From assembly GCF_000331515.1 (NCBI RefSeq), contig NZ_AMZO01000016.1, forward strand, positions 1 to 64,000: a DNA stretch of 64,000 nt, written 5' to 3'. The notes beneath the pieces were generated by a model, which worked only from the letters and a program-made list of their open reading frames with translations, was not told where the DNA came from and searched no databases. This document shows, piece after piece, positions 36,821-45,815 of the stretch. The number at the start of each line of letters is the position of its first letter. The first letter of the stretch is position 1. Source of the DNA: Photobacterium marinum (lineage in GTDB: Bacteria > Pseudomonadota > Gammaproteobacteria > Enterobacterales > Vibrionaceae). A program made the position numbers and the translations under genes.

Positions 36821-37279
36821 TTGGCTGTGTTACGTAAAATCTGGTGTTTGTGTTTATCTTTACTGATGACTGTTTTTGTTGCTGAAGCATCTGAGATTAC
36901 CGATGCTCGTTATCCTGGTGAGCCAGGGGATATAATTCGTGACAAACTTGTTGGTATTTACGCGACATTTCAACTGAAGGAAGCTGTGATTCGTGGTTGT
37001 AACCGTCTGCACAGCAATGTCAGCAATGATGTGGCTGATGTGTTTGAAGCCTATGGCAAGCTTGCACAGGATTATATTGAAGAAGGTAAGCGCCTGCTCA
37101 ATGAAGAGATGCCTGCGGTTGAAATGATGGAGTGGAAAGCATCTATGTCCAATGCCAGAAAGCATTACCAACAGAAGTTCAGTCAAATGCCACTTCCTGA
37201 GTTGAAGATGGAATGCCAGCAACTGGCAACAGAAATGGCCACAGTTAACCGACAGGTTATTGCCTTGAAAAGCCAATAG
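36821..37279 (+). CDS. Exported protein of unknown function
   Basis: 152 residues with a signal peptide (VLRKIWCLCLSLLMTVFVAEAS). The mature part is helical with two cysteines (IRGCNRLHS and LKMECQQL) that could pair. The start is either TTG 36821 or GTG 36827, with GAGG at 36813-36816 upstream; both are rare codons. No family recognised. It precedes yaeQ by about 60 bp. Confidence 0.72.
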   Translation: MAVLRKIWCLCLSLLMTVFVAEASEITDARYPGEPGDIIRDKLVGIYATFQLKEAVIRGCNRLHSNVSNDVADVFEAYGKLAQDYIEEGKRLLNEEMPAVEMMEWKASMSNARKHYQQKFSQMPLPELKMECQQLATEMATVNRQVIALKSQ

Positions 37280-37340
37280 AAATTGAACTCTGCTCTCATT
37301 CTTACTACACTTCGGGCATCTTAAATTTAGGTAATCTGTT

Positions 37341-37880
37341 ATGGCACTTAAAGCCACTATCTATAAGGCCCAGTTCAACGTTGCTGATCTGGACCGCCAT
37401 GTCTATCTGGACAAATCCCATACCCTTGCCTGTCATCCGTCAGAGACCGTTCAAAGGCTGATGCTTCGCCTTATGGCATGGGGTTTAAATGCTGATGAAG
37501 AGCTGAACTTTACTAAAGGACTGTGTGATACCGATGAGCCGGATCTTTGGATCAAAAATCTGAATGACGAAATTGAGCTTTGGATTGAGCTTGGTTTGCC
37601 AGATGAAAAACGCCTGAAGAAGGCGGCACACCGTTCTAAGAAAGTGATTATTTTCGCTTATGGTGATAATGCAGCACCGATCTGGTGGCAGCAGAACAAG
37701 AGTAAGGTTACTCAATACGGCAATATCTCAGTGGTGTACATTAATGATGCAACCCTTGCAGAGCTGGAAGCCATTGCCGAGCGTACTATGCAGCTTCAGT
37801 TAACTATTGAGGGTGAGCAGGGTTGGTTGAGCTCTGGTGAAGTCAGCTGTAACATCGTGCCTGAGTGGTGGCACCGTTAA
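37341..37880 (+). CDS. yaeQ: YaeQ family protein
   Basis: 179 residues, cytoplasmic, matching YaeQ along its length: MALKATIYKAQFNVADLDRH at the start, LMAWGLNADEELNFTKGLC, and KVIIFAYGD in the core. YaeQ has a PD-(D/E)XK-like fold; in E. coli it was described as a suppressor of RfaH loss, but the mechanism is unsettled. A strong terminator follows. Confidence 0.93.
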   Translation: MALKATIYKAQFNVADLDRHVYLDKSHTLACHPSETVQRLMLRLMAWGLNADEELNFTKGLCDTDEPDLWIKNLNDEIELWIELGLPDEKRLKKAAHRSKKVIIFAYGDNAAPIWWQQNKSKVTQYGNISVVYINDATLAELEAIAERTMQLQLTIEGEQGWLSSGEVSCNIVPEWWHR

Positions 37881-37932
37881 TCGTTGCTGATTGGTCGTTT
37901 CTTGTGAAATTGTCCCAATATACCTCTTAAAG

Positions 37933-37972
37933 AATGGCTGCTTCGCTTCTAGCGGCAGCCATTTTTGTTTTC
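37933..37972 (+). terminator. Terminator after yaeQ
   Basis: Stem AATGGCTGC / GCAGCCATT with inner CGCT/AGCG pairing, followed by TTTTGTTTT. Confidence 0.9.
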
Positions 37973-37997
37973 ACCGATAAATGAATAAGGAAATTCT

Positions 37998-38645
37998 ATG
38001 ACCCCAAAAGTACATGCTATGGCTCAACGGATCTGGAATTACCATCTACTCAATAATCCTTTAGAAAAATGTGACTGCATCTTTGTCCTTTGCAGTAATG
38101 ATGTCCGTGTTGCTGAGTATGCTGCGCGAGTATATTTGGAGGGTTATGCGCCTTACATTGTTTTTTCTGGTGGTGAGGGGGAGCTGACAAAAGGAATGTT
38201 CCCGGCGTCAGAAGCTGAACATTTTGCCGCTATTGCTGCTGATATGGGTGTATCAGAAGAGAAAATTCTGGTCGAGCCTCGATCCAGTAATACCGGTGAA
38301 AATGTTATTTTTACCCGTTCACTGCTTGCTAACAGGGGGCTGGAACCACAGCGTTTGATGCTGGTTCAAAAGCCGTTTATGGAAAGAAGATCGTATGCCA
38401 CGTTTATGAAACAGTGGCCAGGGAAAGAGCTTGTTGTTACTTCACCCCCGCTGTCTTTTGATGAATATCCTAATGAGCAGTTAACTTACAGTGATGTAAT
38501 TAACGTAATGGTTGGCGATCTTCAAAGGCTTAGGACTTACCCTGACAAGGGCTTTTCTGCTCATCAGGATATTCCGGAAGATGTTTGGGAAGCGTTTGAA
38601 TCATTGGTAGAGCTTGGCTTTACCGAGCATTTGATTTCAGCCTGA
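37998..38645 (+). CDS. YdcF-family (DUF218) protein
   Basis: 215 residues. The DUF218 core is visible: CIFVLCSNDVRVAEYAARVY, YIVFSGGEGEL, PASEAEHFAAIA and VEPRSSNTGENVIFTRSLL. E. coli YdcF binds S-adenosylmethionine; other members (ElyC, SanA) act in envelope metabolism. No signal peptide or TM helix here, so it is YdcF-like rather than ElyC-like. AAGGAAATTCT precedes the ATG. Confidence 0.88.
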   Translation: MTPKVHAMAQRIWNYHLLNNPLEKCDCIFVLCSNDVRVAEYAARVYLEGYAPYIVFSGGEGELTKGMFPASEAEHFAAIAADMGVSEEKILVEPRSSNTGENVIFTRSLLANRGLEPQRLMLVQKPFMERRSYATFMKQWPGKELVVTSPPLSFDEYPNEQLTYSDVINVMVGDLQRLRTYPDKGFSAHQDIPEDVWEAFESLVELGFTEHLISA

Positions 38646-38713
38646 TTATTTTGAATTTATCAAAACACCGGGCTCTGTTTCAGTGGCCGATGCATCTGTT
38701 ATTGCCGTGTTGT

Positions 38714-39382
38714 TTATCGTGTCACCATCTTCCTAATTTCTTCTGCCTTTTCTCCATCACTGAGATCTGATGGTGGTGGGATGAGGATGCCTTTTTTGCA
38801 TGCGGGCCTTTCTGCTATTTCATTTATCCAGCGCTGAAGGTGAGGTAAACCTTCAATATCAATTCCACTCCATTCATAGATTCGTACCCACGGCCAGGTG
38901 GCGATATCTGCTATGGTGTATTCATCTCCGGCCAGATAGGCGCTGTGAGCGAGCTGAGTGTCCATAACTTCAAACAGTCGCCGACCTTCATGTTGATAGC
39001 GTTCAATAGCTGCCGGGATTTTCTCCGGAAAGTAGCGGTAAAAGACATTGGCTTGTCCCATCATTGGCCCGACACCTCCCATTTGGAACATCAGCCATTG
39101 AATAACTCTAGAGCGCTTCTTTGGTTCAAGTGGCAGGAACTCGCTGGTTTTTTCAGCCAGATAGAGCAGTATTGCGCCGGACTCGAATACCGTGAAGTTA
39201 TCGTTATCAGTATCAATAATGGCTGGTATCCGTCCGTTAGGATTAATAGCAAGAAAAGCGGGCTGCTTCTGATCATTTGCCATTAAATCTAACGCATGAA
39301 CCCGGTATTCAAGTTCCATTTCTTCTAATGCGATAGAGATTTTATGTCCGTTAGGTGTGGCAGCAGTATAAAGCTCGATCAT
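38714..39382 (-). CDS. Glutathione S-transferase (YfcG/nu-class-like)
   Basis: 222 residues: thioredoxin-like N-terminal domain ([33 protein letters not shown] with the cis-proline; [12 protein letters not shown] glutathione-contact motif) and a helical C-terminal domain ([16 protein letters not shown]). The TPNGHK segment resembles YfcG/YghU types, which act as disulfide reductases with glutathione. A second GST lies 12 nt upstream in the same operon. Confidence 0.9.
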   Translation of the reverse strand: MIELYTAATPNGHKISIALEEMELEYRVHALDLMANDQKQPAFLAINPNGRIPAIIDTDNDNFTVFESGAILLYLAEKTSEFLPLEPKKRSRVIQWLMFQMGGVGPMMGQANVFYRYFPEKIPAAIERYQHEGRRLFEVMDTQLAHSAYLAGDEYTIADIATWPWVRIYEWSGIDIEGLPHLQRWINEIAERPACKKGILIPPPSDLSDGEKAEEIRKMVTR

Positions 39383-39394
39383 GGCTGTCTCCGT

Positions 39395-40006
39395 TTATCC
39401 TTTGACAGATGGGCGTTCTAAGATTTGTTGGTACCACTCACGCAGGTTAGGTAAGCTGTCGTCCGGCTCGATTTCCAGATTCTTCATAAATTCGCATAAC
39501 ACAACCGTTGTAATGTCGGCGACGCTGAAATGTTCTCCGGCAACGAAAGGGGATACGGCTAACTGGTTATCAATAGTCGGCAGAAATTCAATTAATCTTT
39601 GGCGAGATTCATCCCCCCATGCCGAGATACATTTTTCTCTGTCCTGATAGATGCCGGTAATATTGCGAAACGCCTGCATGGCAACTAGCAGCCCTTTTAA
39701 CTCCACGAGTCGTTGCCACATTTCAATTGTTGCTTTCTCTAGTGGGGTATTGCCAAAAAGGGAATGATCAGAGGGATAAGCCTCATCAAAATAACGGCAG
39801 ATTGCGATTGATTCACAGATGGTCGTGCCGTCGTCCAGCTCTAATACAGGTATCTGAGCGTTCAGACTTTTTGCCCTGAACTCATCACTCAGGTTTTCGC
39901 CGCCAAGAATATCTACGTGGACACGCTCTACATCAATGCCATTTTCGGCCAGAAAAATACTGACGCGACGTGCACTCGGTGCCGGACCAAGTTCATAGAT
40001 TTTCAT
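39395..40006 (-). CDS. Glutathione S-transferase
   Basis: 203 residues: N-terminal thioredoxin-like domain (MKIYELGPAPSARRVSIFLAENGI; NAQIPVLELDDG with cis-proline; ICESIAICRYFDE) and a helical domain with AGEHFSVADITTVV. The presumed catalytic residue is the serine in PSARRV. It shares an operon with the next GST (gap 12 nt). The two are not close copies of each other. Substrates unknown. Confidence 0.9.
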   Translation of the reverse strand: MKIYELGPAPSARRVSIFLAENGIDVERVHVDILGGENLSDEFRAKSLNAQIPVLELDDGTTICESIAICRYFDEAYPSDHSLFGNTPLEKATIEMWQRLVELKGLLVAMQAFRNITGIYQDREKCISAWGDESRQRLIEFLPTIDNQLAVSPFVAGEHFSVADITTVVLCEFMKNLEIEPDDSLPNLREWYQQILERPSVKG

Positions 40007-40107
40007 GTTTCCACCGTTAGTTACTCAGAACCTGATTAAAACTTATGCAGTAAAGGAGTGGTGAGTCAAGGTGAAGCGGGAGAATACCGATGGTGTATTG
40101 ATTGAAT

Positions 40108-40136
40108 GAGAAAACAGGCTCTTGGTTGAGAGCCTG
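40108..40136 (-). terminator. Terminator of the thi operon
   Basis: Eight-bp perfect stem CAGGCTCT / AGAGCCTG with a 6-nt loop and TTTT on the minus strand, 24 nt past the tenA stop. Confidence 0.88.
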
Positions 40137-40159
40137 CTGAAAAGATTAATGATTGGAGC

Positions 40160-40828
40160 TTAATTATCTGAAGCGTTCAGTCCCTGTTGCCAGAATGCGA
40201 CTTCCATTCTGGTGGCTGTTTTGAATATTTCACACAAACGCTGACCGCGACGACTGTTTAAAGGAATTTCTTCCAGCATCAGATCCAGCCGCTCAATGGT
40301 TTCTTTGGCTCCCGACTGGAATTCATCACCACTATATAGCTCAATCCAGCTTCTGTAAGGATTGGTTTCAATCGTGGTTTCGCTCCATTCGGTCAGCCAT
40401 TGTCCGATCACAGCGTAGCCGATTGCACAAGGTGCGAGTGCGGTGAAAAGATCCGTTCGGTCTCCGGCCATTCCTGTATCGAGAACATAGCGGGTGTATG
40501 AAACAGTACCGAAATCTTCCGGCTCACCTTCCATATCGGACTCTGTAAGCCCCCACTTTGCGCAGTATTCAATGTGGTGGCTCATTTCGGAATTAAGTAG
40601 CGCATTAAGGCTTGGCAGCGGTTCTCGCATTTCAGCCAGAGAGTTTGATTTGAAAACAGCCAGGGCATAAGCGCGGGCATAATGTTTCAGGAACAGAAAG
40701 TCTTGTTTAAGGTAATGCAGGTATGCGCTTTCACTAAGTTCACCTTTACCAAGTTGGTGGACAAAAGTGTGTCGGGTGTAGTCTTGCCAGTCTTGTTTGC
40801 AGGCATTGATTAAATCTTGATGATCCAT
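40160..40828 (-). CDS. tenA: TenA family aminopyrimidine aminohydrolase (thiaminase II)
   Basis: 222 residues, helical. The catalytic cysteine is C134 in LAPCAIGY, with D43 in YLKQDFLFL and the C-terminal Glu in TRMEVAFW. TenA hydrolyses aminopyrimidine products of thiamin decay to HMP, feeding ThiD. It is the last gene of the TPP-riboswitch operon, 20 nt after thiY, the salvage order thiD-thiZ-thiX-thiY-tenA. Confidence 0.94.
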   Translation of the reverse strand: MDHQDLINACKQDWQDYTRHTFVHQLGKGELSESAYLHYLKQDFLFLKHYARAYALAVFKSNSLAEMREPLPSLNALLNSEMSHHIEYCAKWGLTESDMEGEPEDFGTVSYTRYVLDTGMAGDRTDLFTALAPCAIGYAVIGQWLTEWSETTIETNPYRSWIELYSGDEFQSGAKETIERLDLMLEEIPLNSRRGQRLCEIFKTATRMEVAFWQQGLNASDN

Positions 40829-40848
40829 TGTCTTTCCTTGATGCTGAA

Positions 40849-41790
40849 TTAGTAAGTCAGAACGTAATCTTGGGCTTTTGGTAGTTTATTGATGATTTTG
40901 TGTTGCTTCATAAATGCGGCATAGTCGTCATAACGTTTGAGTTCTACAGCGCCCGGACGGAGTGCAAAACGTGTCAGAGTGTCTTCCCATGCCTGACGGT
41001 TTAGGTCGTTATTCAGGGTATCCGGTGCGTAGGCAATGAACTCTAGCCATGCTTTTTCCGGGTGGTTGATCAGGTAAACAGTTGCCTTTTCAATGGCAGT
41101 GTTGAATTTTTCGATTGTTTCAGGGTTGTAGTTGTTCGGGTTGGCAACAACTATCAGTTCGTCATAAGGCGGAACACCGTGCTCTTCCGGGTAGAAAGCG
41201 GTTGCTTTGTAGCCTTCAAGTTCAAGTTGGTTCAGTTCAAAGTTACGCAAGCCGCCCCAGATAGCATCGACTTTTCCAGAAGCCAGTGATGAAGACAATG
41301 CCCAGCCGACATTAATGATTTTCACTTTGTCCATGCTGACATGTGCTGAACGCAGCATGGTGCCGATAGTCGCTTCTTCGTTTCCAACAATGGCGATACC
41401 GATGTTTTTTCCTTCCAGGTCAGCCAGTGATTTAATGCTGGACTTATCAAGAACGATCAGTGAGTTAAGTGGTCCGGAAATTAGTGTGGCTGAACGAACC
41501 AATGGAAGACCGGCGGCGGCCCCCGAAATTAGCGTGCTCTGGTAAGAAACGGCCAGGTCGGTTTTTCCTGCTGCGACCAGTTTGTCCGGAATACTCGGAT
41601 CGGCTGGTTCCTGGATCTCGACTTCCAACCCCTGTTCGGTAAACCAGCCTTTTTCTTGGGCAAGGATGATTGGACCGTGATTCGGGTTCACAAACCAGTC
41701 CAGCATCAGGCTGAGTTTTTCTGCCGCGGCGTTAAATGAGGCGACGGAAAGGGATAAGGCTGCGATGCTGTGAAGTAACTGTTTTTTCAT
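40849..41790 (-). CDS. thiY: ABC transporter substrate-binding protein for HMP precursor
   Basis: 313 residues from ATG 41788-41790, where a signal peptide starts (KKQLLHSIAALSLSVASFNAAA); the open frame runs 61 codons further only because it overlaps the preceding gene. The NMT1/THI5-like fold is clear: LSLMLDWFVNPNHGPIILAQEKGWF. ThiY binds formyl-aminopyrimidine (FAMP) in Bacillus. Together with ThiX and ThiZ it imports pyrimidine precursors salvaged by TenA. Confidence 0.92.
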   Translation of the reverse strand: MKKQLLHSIAALSLSVASFNAAAEKLSLMLDWFVNPNHGPIILAQEKGWFTEQGLEVEIQEPADPSIPDKLVAAGKTDLAVSYQSTLISGAAAGLPLVRSATLISGPLNSLIVLDKSSIKSLADLEGKNIGIAIVGNEEATIGTMLRSAHVSMDKVKIINVGWALSSSLASGKVDAIWGGLRNFELNQLELEGYKATAFYPEEHGVPPYDELIVVANPNNYNPETIEKFNTAIEKATVYLINHPEKAWLEFIAYAPDTLNNDLNRQAWEDTLTRFALRPGAVELKRYDDYAAFMKQHKIINKLPKAQDYVLTY

Positions 41791-41851
41791 TAAAGATTCC
41801 TTTATGAAGTGATTATTGTTGTGTGGTTTATTGTTGTGTGTGCGATTAAGC

Positions 41852-42694
41852 TTATTTTTCCTGCCATGGAATCGCTTTCTTAAGCAGTCTGTCGGCAATG
41901 AAATAGAGGCTGACTGAAAACAGTGCCAGGATAAAAAGGGCGGCGAACATTTCGTCCACAAACATCCGGGCATTGGCCTGTAACATCAGATAACCGAGGC
42001 CTTCGCTGGAGCCGACCCACTCACCGATTACGGCACCGATAGGTGCGACAACAACGGCGACTCGAATGCCGGAAGCTAGGGCGGGTAGCGCAGCAGGCAA
42101 GCGGATGTGTCGCAGAAGTTGCCAGCGAGTCGCTCCCATGGTTTTTGCCAGATCCAGATAACCGCTCGGTGTTTGACGTAATCCGTCATAACAACAGGTT
42201 GTGACCGGGAAGAAGATGATCAGTGCTGCCATCACAATTTTTGATGCTATTCCGTAACTAAGCCAGAGCATCAGGATAGGGGCAATAGCAAAAACGGGGA
42301 TTGCCTGACTGGCTATTAAAATCGGTAATAGCCAGCGACGAAGCGGCGCAAATAACAACATTTGCAGGGCGAAAAATAGTCCCAGAATTAACCCTAGCGC
42401 TAGCCCTAAAATGATTTCAGAACCGGTTACGAGCGTGTGGTGCCAGAGAATATCGTAGCGGTCAATGATCTTGCTGAAGACAGCAAGTGGCCCCGGCAAA
42501 ATAAACGGAGGAAGTTCCAGTAAGCTGACAAGGCCTTGCCACAAGCCCAGAACGCCCGACAAGCTCAATACGGCTCGTTTGCCTGACGCTGATATACGTT
42601 TGGTGAACTCTGCTGAAGGCTGGTTTGAAAAGACGGAAGGTGTTGGTTTCGCTGCTTTTGATGTCAGCGATGCTGAGATAGGAAGATCAGACAT
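41852..42694 (-). CDS. thiX: ABC transporter permease for HMP precursor
   Basis: 280 residues from ATG 42692-42694, preceded by GGAGAAAG; it overlaps the ATPase stop by 8 nt, so translation is coupled. It has about six hydrophobic helices and the EAA loop AKTMGATRWQLLRHIRLPAALP near residues 175-200. It belongs to the BPD permease family of nitrate/taurine/pyrimidine transporters. Its position between thiY and thiZ gives the substrate. Confidence 0.92.
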   Translation of the reverse strand: MSDLPISASLTSKAAKPTPSVFSNQPSAEFTKRISASGKRAVLSLSGVLGLWQGLVSLLELPPFILPGPLAVFSKIIDRYDILWHHTLVTGSEIILGLALGLILGLFFALQMLLFAPLRRWLLPILIASQAIPVFAIAPILMLWLSYGIASKIVMAALIIFFPVTTCCYDGLRQTPSGYLDLAKTMGATRWQLLRHIRLPAALPALASGIRVAVVVAPIGAVIGEWVGSSEGLGYLMLQANARMFVDEMFAALFILALFSVSLYFIADRLLKKAIPWQEK

Positions 42695-43472
42695 AATCTT
42701 TCTCCAGTAGCTCAATGATGGTTTGCTGATGATGAGCTGTTTCAGCATCAAACTGCCTTGGAGGCATTGTCTGCGGCACTTGCAGCTTGGTTAACTGCGC
42801 TGGCTTTCCGGACATGATGTAAATCTTATGTCCCAGCCGTAAGGCTTCTTGCGGATCGTGAGTGATCAGCAGAACGCTACGTTCCTTGAGTAGTTGCGCA
42901 GAAAGGTTCTGAAGCTTATAGCGTGTAACAGCATCAAGAGCTGAGAAGGGTTCATCCATTAGCACCAGCGGTTTGTCTTGCATCAGTGTTCGGGCAAGTG
43001 CAACTCGCTGGCGCATTCCCCCTGAAAGCTGGTGCGGCATTGCTGATGCGTATTGTGCGAGGCCGACAGCTTTAAGCAAATCATGTGCTTTTTTTATCTC
43101 TGGCTGATTATTAGATGTATTGGTGGAGGCTCCGAGGCGAAGGCCGAGGCAGACGTTATCAATAACAGACAGCCATGGCAGCAGAAGATCCTGCTGCGCC
43201 ATGTAAGCAATACGCCCTGACAACGGCAGGCAATCTGACGTAATCAGTTCGCCATTCCAAGTGACTTGCTCATCCATCAGCTCAGCAAGAAAACGGAGCA
43301 GGGTAGTTTTTCCGCAGCCACTTTTGCCCAGAAGACAAGTCCACTGGTTTGATGGCTGCGACAGATTTAGCTGGGAAAACAGTTCCTGCTCTGCATCGTT
43401 AAAAGCCAGAGATACGTTTTTCAGGCGCACGGAAACGCCAGGCTCAGTCAGAGCCTGTTGATTAGTATTCAT
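42687..43472 (-). CDS. thiZ: ABC transporter ATP-binding protein for HMP precursor
   Basis: 261 residues. Walker A GKSGCGKTT, signature LSGGMRQRVALARTLM, Walker B LVLMDEPFSALD, and H-loop LLITHDPQEA. It energises the ThiXY importer. The ATG is 22 nt after the thiD stop. Confidence 0.94.
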   Translation of the reverse strand: MNTNQQALTEPGVSVRLKNVSLAFNDAEQELFSQLNLSQPSNQWTCLLGKSGCGKTTLLRFLAELMDEQVTWNGELITSDCLPLSGRIAYMAQQDLLLPWLSVIDNVCLGLRLGASTNTSNNQPEIKKAHDLLKAVGLAQYASAMPHQLSGGMRQRVALARTLMQDKPLVLMDEPFSALDAVTRYKLQNLSAQLLKERSVLLITHDPQEALRLGHKIYIMSGKPAQLTKLQVPQTMPPRQFDAETAHHQQTIIELLEKDYV

Positions 43473-43494
43473 TGTAGTTACCCGGTTTTAGCGG

Positions 43495-44322
43495 TTATTC
43501 AGCTTTAAAATGCCCGGCAAAGAAATGGTGAACCGGTCCGTGACCTGAGCCTATTTCAAGATCGCTGGCATGAATAATGGCTTGAGTAATATAAGTCTTG
43601 GCATTCTTTACTGCTTCGGTCAGTTCATGCCCTTGAGCCAAGTAAGAGGCGGTTGCGGATGAAAGGGTGCAGCCTGTACCGTGGGTATTTTGTGTATTGA
43701 TTCGAGGGGTACTGAGACGAATAACATCATCTGCAAGTATTAACAGATCTGTGCTGTTTTCATCTTGTTCAAGATGTCCGCCTTTCAGCAGAACCGAACG
43801 GGAACCAAGCTCGCGTAATGCGGTGATCATCGCATTCATTTCCTGCTCAGTCTTTGGTAACTCTGCACCAGTCAGTGCTGTCGCTTCTGGCAGGTTAGGG
43901 GTAATGACATCCGCCATTGGTAGCAGTTCAGTTTTCAGGGTGGAAATGGCTTCTTCTTGCAAAAGGAGATCGCCGCTGGTGGCAACCATCACAGGATCAA
44001 CAACCAGAAACTGAGGCTTGTACTCATGTAGCTTTGCCGCAACCGAGCGGATGATGTTTGCGTCACTGAGCATGCCAACTTTTACCGCTTTTACGTCAAG
44101 GTCACAGAAGACGGCATCAAGCTGTTGTTCTACAAACGAAGGGTCGACAGGATAAATACCGGATACTCCAAGCGTGTTTTGTGCTGTAAGCGCAGTGATA
44201 ACTGAGCAGGCATAGCCACCGGTTGCGGAAATAGCTTTGATATCGGCCTGAATGCCGGCACCACCACCGCTGTCAGAGCCGGCAATAGATAAAGTGATAG
44301 GTGTTTTAGATGGAACTGCCAT
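43495..44322 (-). CDS. thiD: Hydroxymethylpyrimidine/phosphomethylpyrimidine kinase
   Basis: 275 residues. N-terminal IAGSDSGGGAGIQADIKAI is the ThiD substrate-binding signature; GTGCTLSSA near residue 225 is the anion hole with the catalytic region. ThiD phosphorylates HMP to HMP-P and HMP-PP in thiamin synthesis. It is first in the operon, 100 nt downstream of a TPP riboswitch, and its AAGGGTAG ribosome-binding site can be masked by an upstream CTACCCT. Confidence 0.96.
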   Translation of the reverse strand: MAVPSKTPITLSIAGSDSGGGAGIQADIKAISATGGYACSVITALTAQNTLGVSGIYPVDPSFVEQQLDAVFCDLDVKAVKVGMLSDANIIRSVAAKLHEYKPQFLVVDPVMVATSGDLLLQEEAISTLKTELLPMADVITPNLPEATALTGAELPKTEQEMNAMITALRELGSRSVLLKGGHLEQDENSTDLLILADDVIRLSTPRINTQNTHGTGCTLSSATASYLAQGHELTEAVKNAKTYITQAIIHASDLEIGSGHGPVHHFFAGHFKAE

Positions 44323-44327
44323 AGCGA

Positions 44328-44355
44328 CTACCCTTATGTGTAGTGCGCAGGGTAG
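44328..44355 (-). promoter_or_regulatory. Shine-Dalgarno-sequestering hairpin of thiD
   Basis: On the minus strand CTACCCT (44355-44349) is perfectly complementary to AGGGTAG (44334-44328), which contains the thiD ribosome-binding site five bases before the ATG. The loop is 14 nt. This is a plausible expression platform by which TPP binding blocks translation; the switching partner was not identified by folding. Confidence 0.7.
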
Positions 44356-44421
44356 CAGGTATCGCTGACAAGGTGTCGGATCACTGGTGATACAGTGGTT
44401 GGCATCTGAGAGGATACGTTT

Positions 44422-44504
44422 GCTAGTTCCCTACGCCATTATTAAATGGATCAGGTTCAACGGGTCCCACCGAAGTGGTCTCAGCCATAGGCTCCCCGAC
44501 TAAC
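44422..44504 (-). ncRNA. TPP riboswitch (THI element)
   Basis: On the minus strand the conserved TPP-aptamer pieces are in order: GGGGAGCC, GGCTGAGA, GGGACCCGTTGAACCTGATC and GCGTAGGGAACTAG. P1 forms from GTTAG (44504-44500) with CTAGC (44426-44422). It heads the thiD-thiZ-thiX-thiY-tenA operon and would lower expression when TPP is high. No T-tract follows before thiD, so control is more likely at translation than termination. Confidence 0.97.
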
Positions 44505-44510
44505 ATACAG

Positions 44511-44516
44511 ATTATA
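44511..44516 (-). promoter_or_regulatory. -10 element of the thi operon promoter
   Basis: A consensus TATAAT on the minus strand sits about 7 nt before the first riboswitch base, so transcription would start at the aptamer. A matching -35 is not obvious. Confidence 0.6.
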
Positions 44517-44803
44517 TTCTGTTCAATTAACAGCACTTTAGGCTGCTATTGTTGTTGCGCTATTTTAACCATGTTTAATGTCATTGAGCAATACAGGTAA
44601 GATCTTTCGCTCAAACTTTAATTAATATTTGAGACTTTTCTCATTTGTTAGGAATTACTTTTGAGATTCTAGTTCGTAAGGTAAGTGCATTAATTGATGA
44701 TGGTTATTTTTTATAGTGAATCTTTTTATTAATAGTTTGGTAACGTAGTGGGTTTAAGATGAGCTGTTAGCATAGCTAAGGATTTTACTTTAGGGCGGAT
44801 AAA
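44517..44803. other. AT-rich intergenic stretch between thi operon and phnA terminator
   Basis: About 290 bp with no ORF or clear hairpin. It contains the upstream part of the thi promoter and nothing else I can support. Confidence 0.45.
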
Positions 44804-44831
44804 GAAAAAGGCGCTTAATGCGCCTTTTTTT
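44804..44831 (-). terminator. Terminator after phnA
   Basis: Stem AAGGCGC / GCGCCTT with a TTAAT loop and A-runs/T-runs on both sides; the phnA stop lies 27 nt away on the minus strand. Confidence 0.88.
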
Positions 44832-44857
44832 CTGCTTGTTTTGAGACAAGTCAGCGA

Positions 44858-45430
44858 TTACATCTTACGGCAGTATTCCGCGATGATAACCATGTTTGTA
44901 CCAGCTGCTTTACCAGAGATATGCAGCGGGTTGTTAGTCAGGCGAATACCGCGAACAGCTGTACCCTGCTTGATTACTAGGCTTGAACCTTTAACTGGAA
45001 GATCTTTGATGATAGTTACGTTGTCACCGCTTTGTAGCGGAGTACCGTTCACGTCAACAGTTTTAACTGAATCAAGTTCTTCAAGAGCGATGCCTTTCTC
45101 AGCCCACTCAATAGTCTCTTCTTCCATGTACATCATGTCCAGCAGATCCTGAGCCCATGTTTCAGAAGACAGACGCTTAAGCATACGGTAAGCCATTACC
45201 TGTACAGCCGGAACCTGGCTCCACATGCTGTCGTTCAGGCAACGCCAGTGTGTTTGATCCATTGCTTCCGGATCTTCGATTTGAGTACGGCAAGTGTTAC
45301 ACACCATTACACAGCTACCAGCAGTTGTGTCAGGAGACGCTGGTACTTCAAATACGCTCAGGTTGTCTTCAGAAGAACAAAGCTCACATTTTGCGCCAGA
45401 GCGCTCTTTAACGATATTTTCGATACTCAT
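44858..45430 (-). CDS. phnA: PhnA/YjdM family zinc-ribbon protein
   Basis: 190 residues. An N-terminal zinc ribbon has CELC (18-21) and a later CNTC; the C-terminal PhnA domain starts near VKTVDVNGTPLQSGDNVTIIKDLPVKGSS, the family hallmark. Despite its name, no phosphonate genes are nearby and the family function is unsettled. Monocistronic, AAGGA region before the ATG. Confidence 0.9.
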   Translation of the reverse strand: MSIENIVKERSGAKCELCSSEDNLSVFEVPASPDTTAGSCVMVCNTCRTQIEDPEAMDQTHWRCLNDSMWSQVPAVQVMAYRMLKRLSSETWAQDLLDMMYMEEETIEWAEKGIALEELDSVKTVDVNGTPLQSGDNVTIIKDLPVKGSSLVIKQGTAVRGIRLTNNPLHISGKAAGTNMVIIAEYCRKM

Positions 45431-45815
45431 AAGGAAGTGTCCGTAGATTTATTGTTGGCAATATTATGCACACCAATAGACGATAAGGGAAGAATTCAGG
45501 CTAGAGATCACAATTATTCATCACACATATGTGGTTTTTAGTATAGTAAATGACCATTTTTAGGCTCTTGACCAGTATTTTCTTTCAGATAAGTAAAAGG
45601 CTGACTCTTAAACATTGAATAGTATAAGTCTGTGTTTTGGTACTGAAATAATGCTCTGATAATGTGCAACTCGTGTCGTTTATTCTTGTGTGTTGGAGTT
45701 ATTTTTCCTTAGATAATGTGGACTAATAATCGATTTTTAGTGAGTTTGGAACATTGTGAAATAAAAGCTAAAGTAAACATTGCCTTGTCAATTATTATTA
45801 AACATAGGGACTATG
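45431..45815. other. Divergent intergenic region phnA / lipoprotein
   Basis: 385 bp, AT-rich. No ORF with a start site and no strong hairpin seen. It must hold promoters for both flanking genes. Confidence 0.45.

Noticed and set aside
38714-40006. The two GST genes as a recent tandem duplication
   Set aside because: The proteins differ strongly in length and in their thioredoxin-domain active-site motifs, so they are not recent copies.
44401-44520. Rho-independent terminator as the riboswitch expression platform
   Set aside because: No stem followed by a T-tract between the aptamer and thiD; SD masking fits better.
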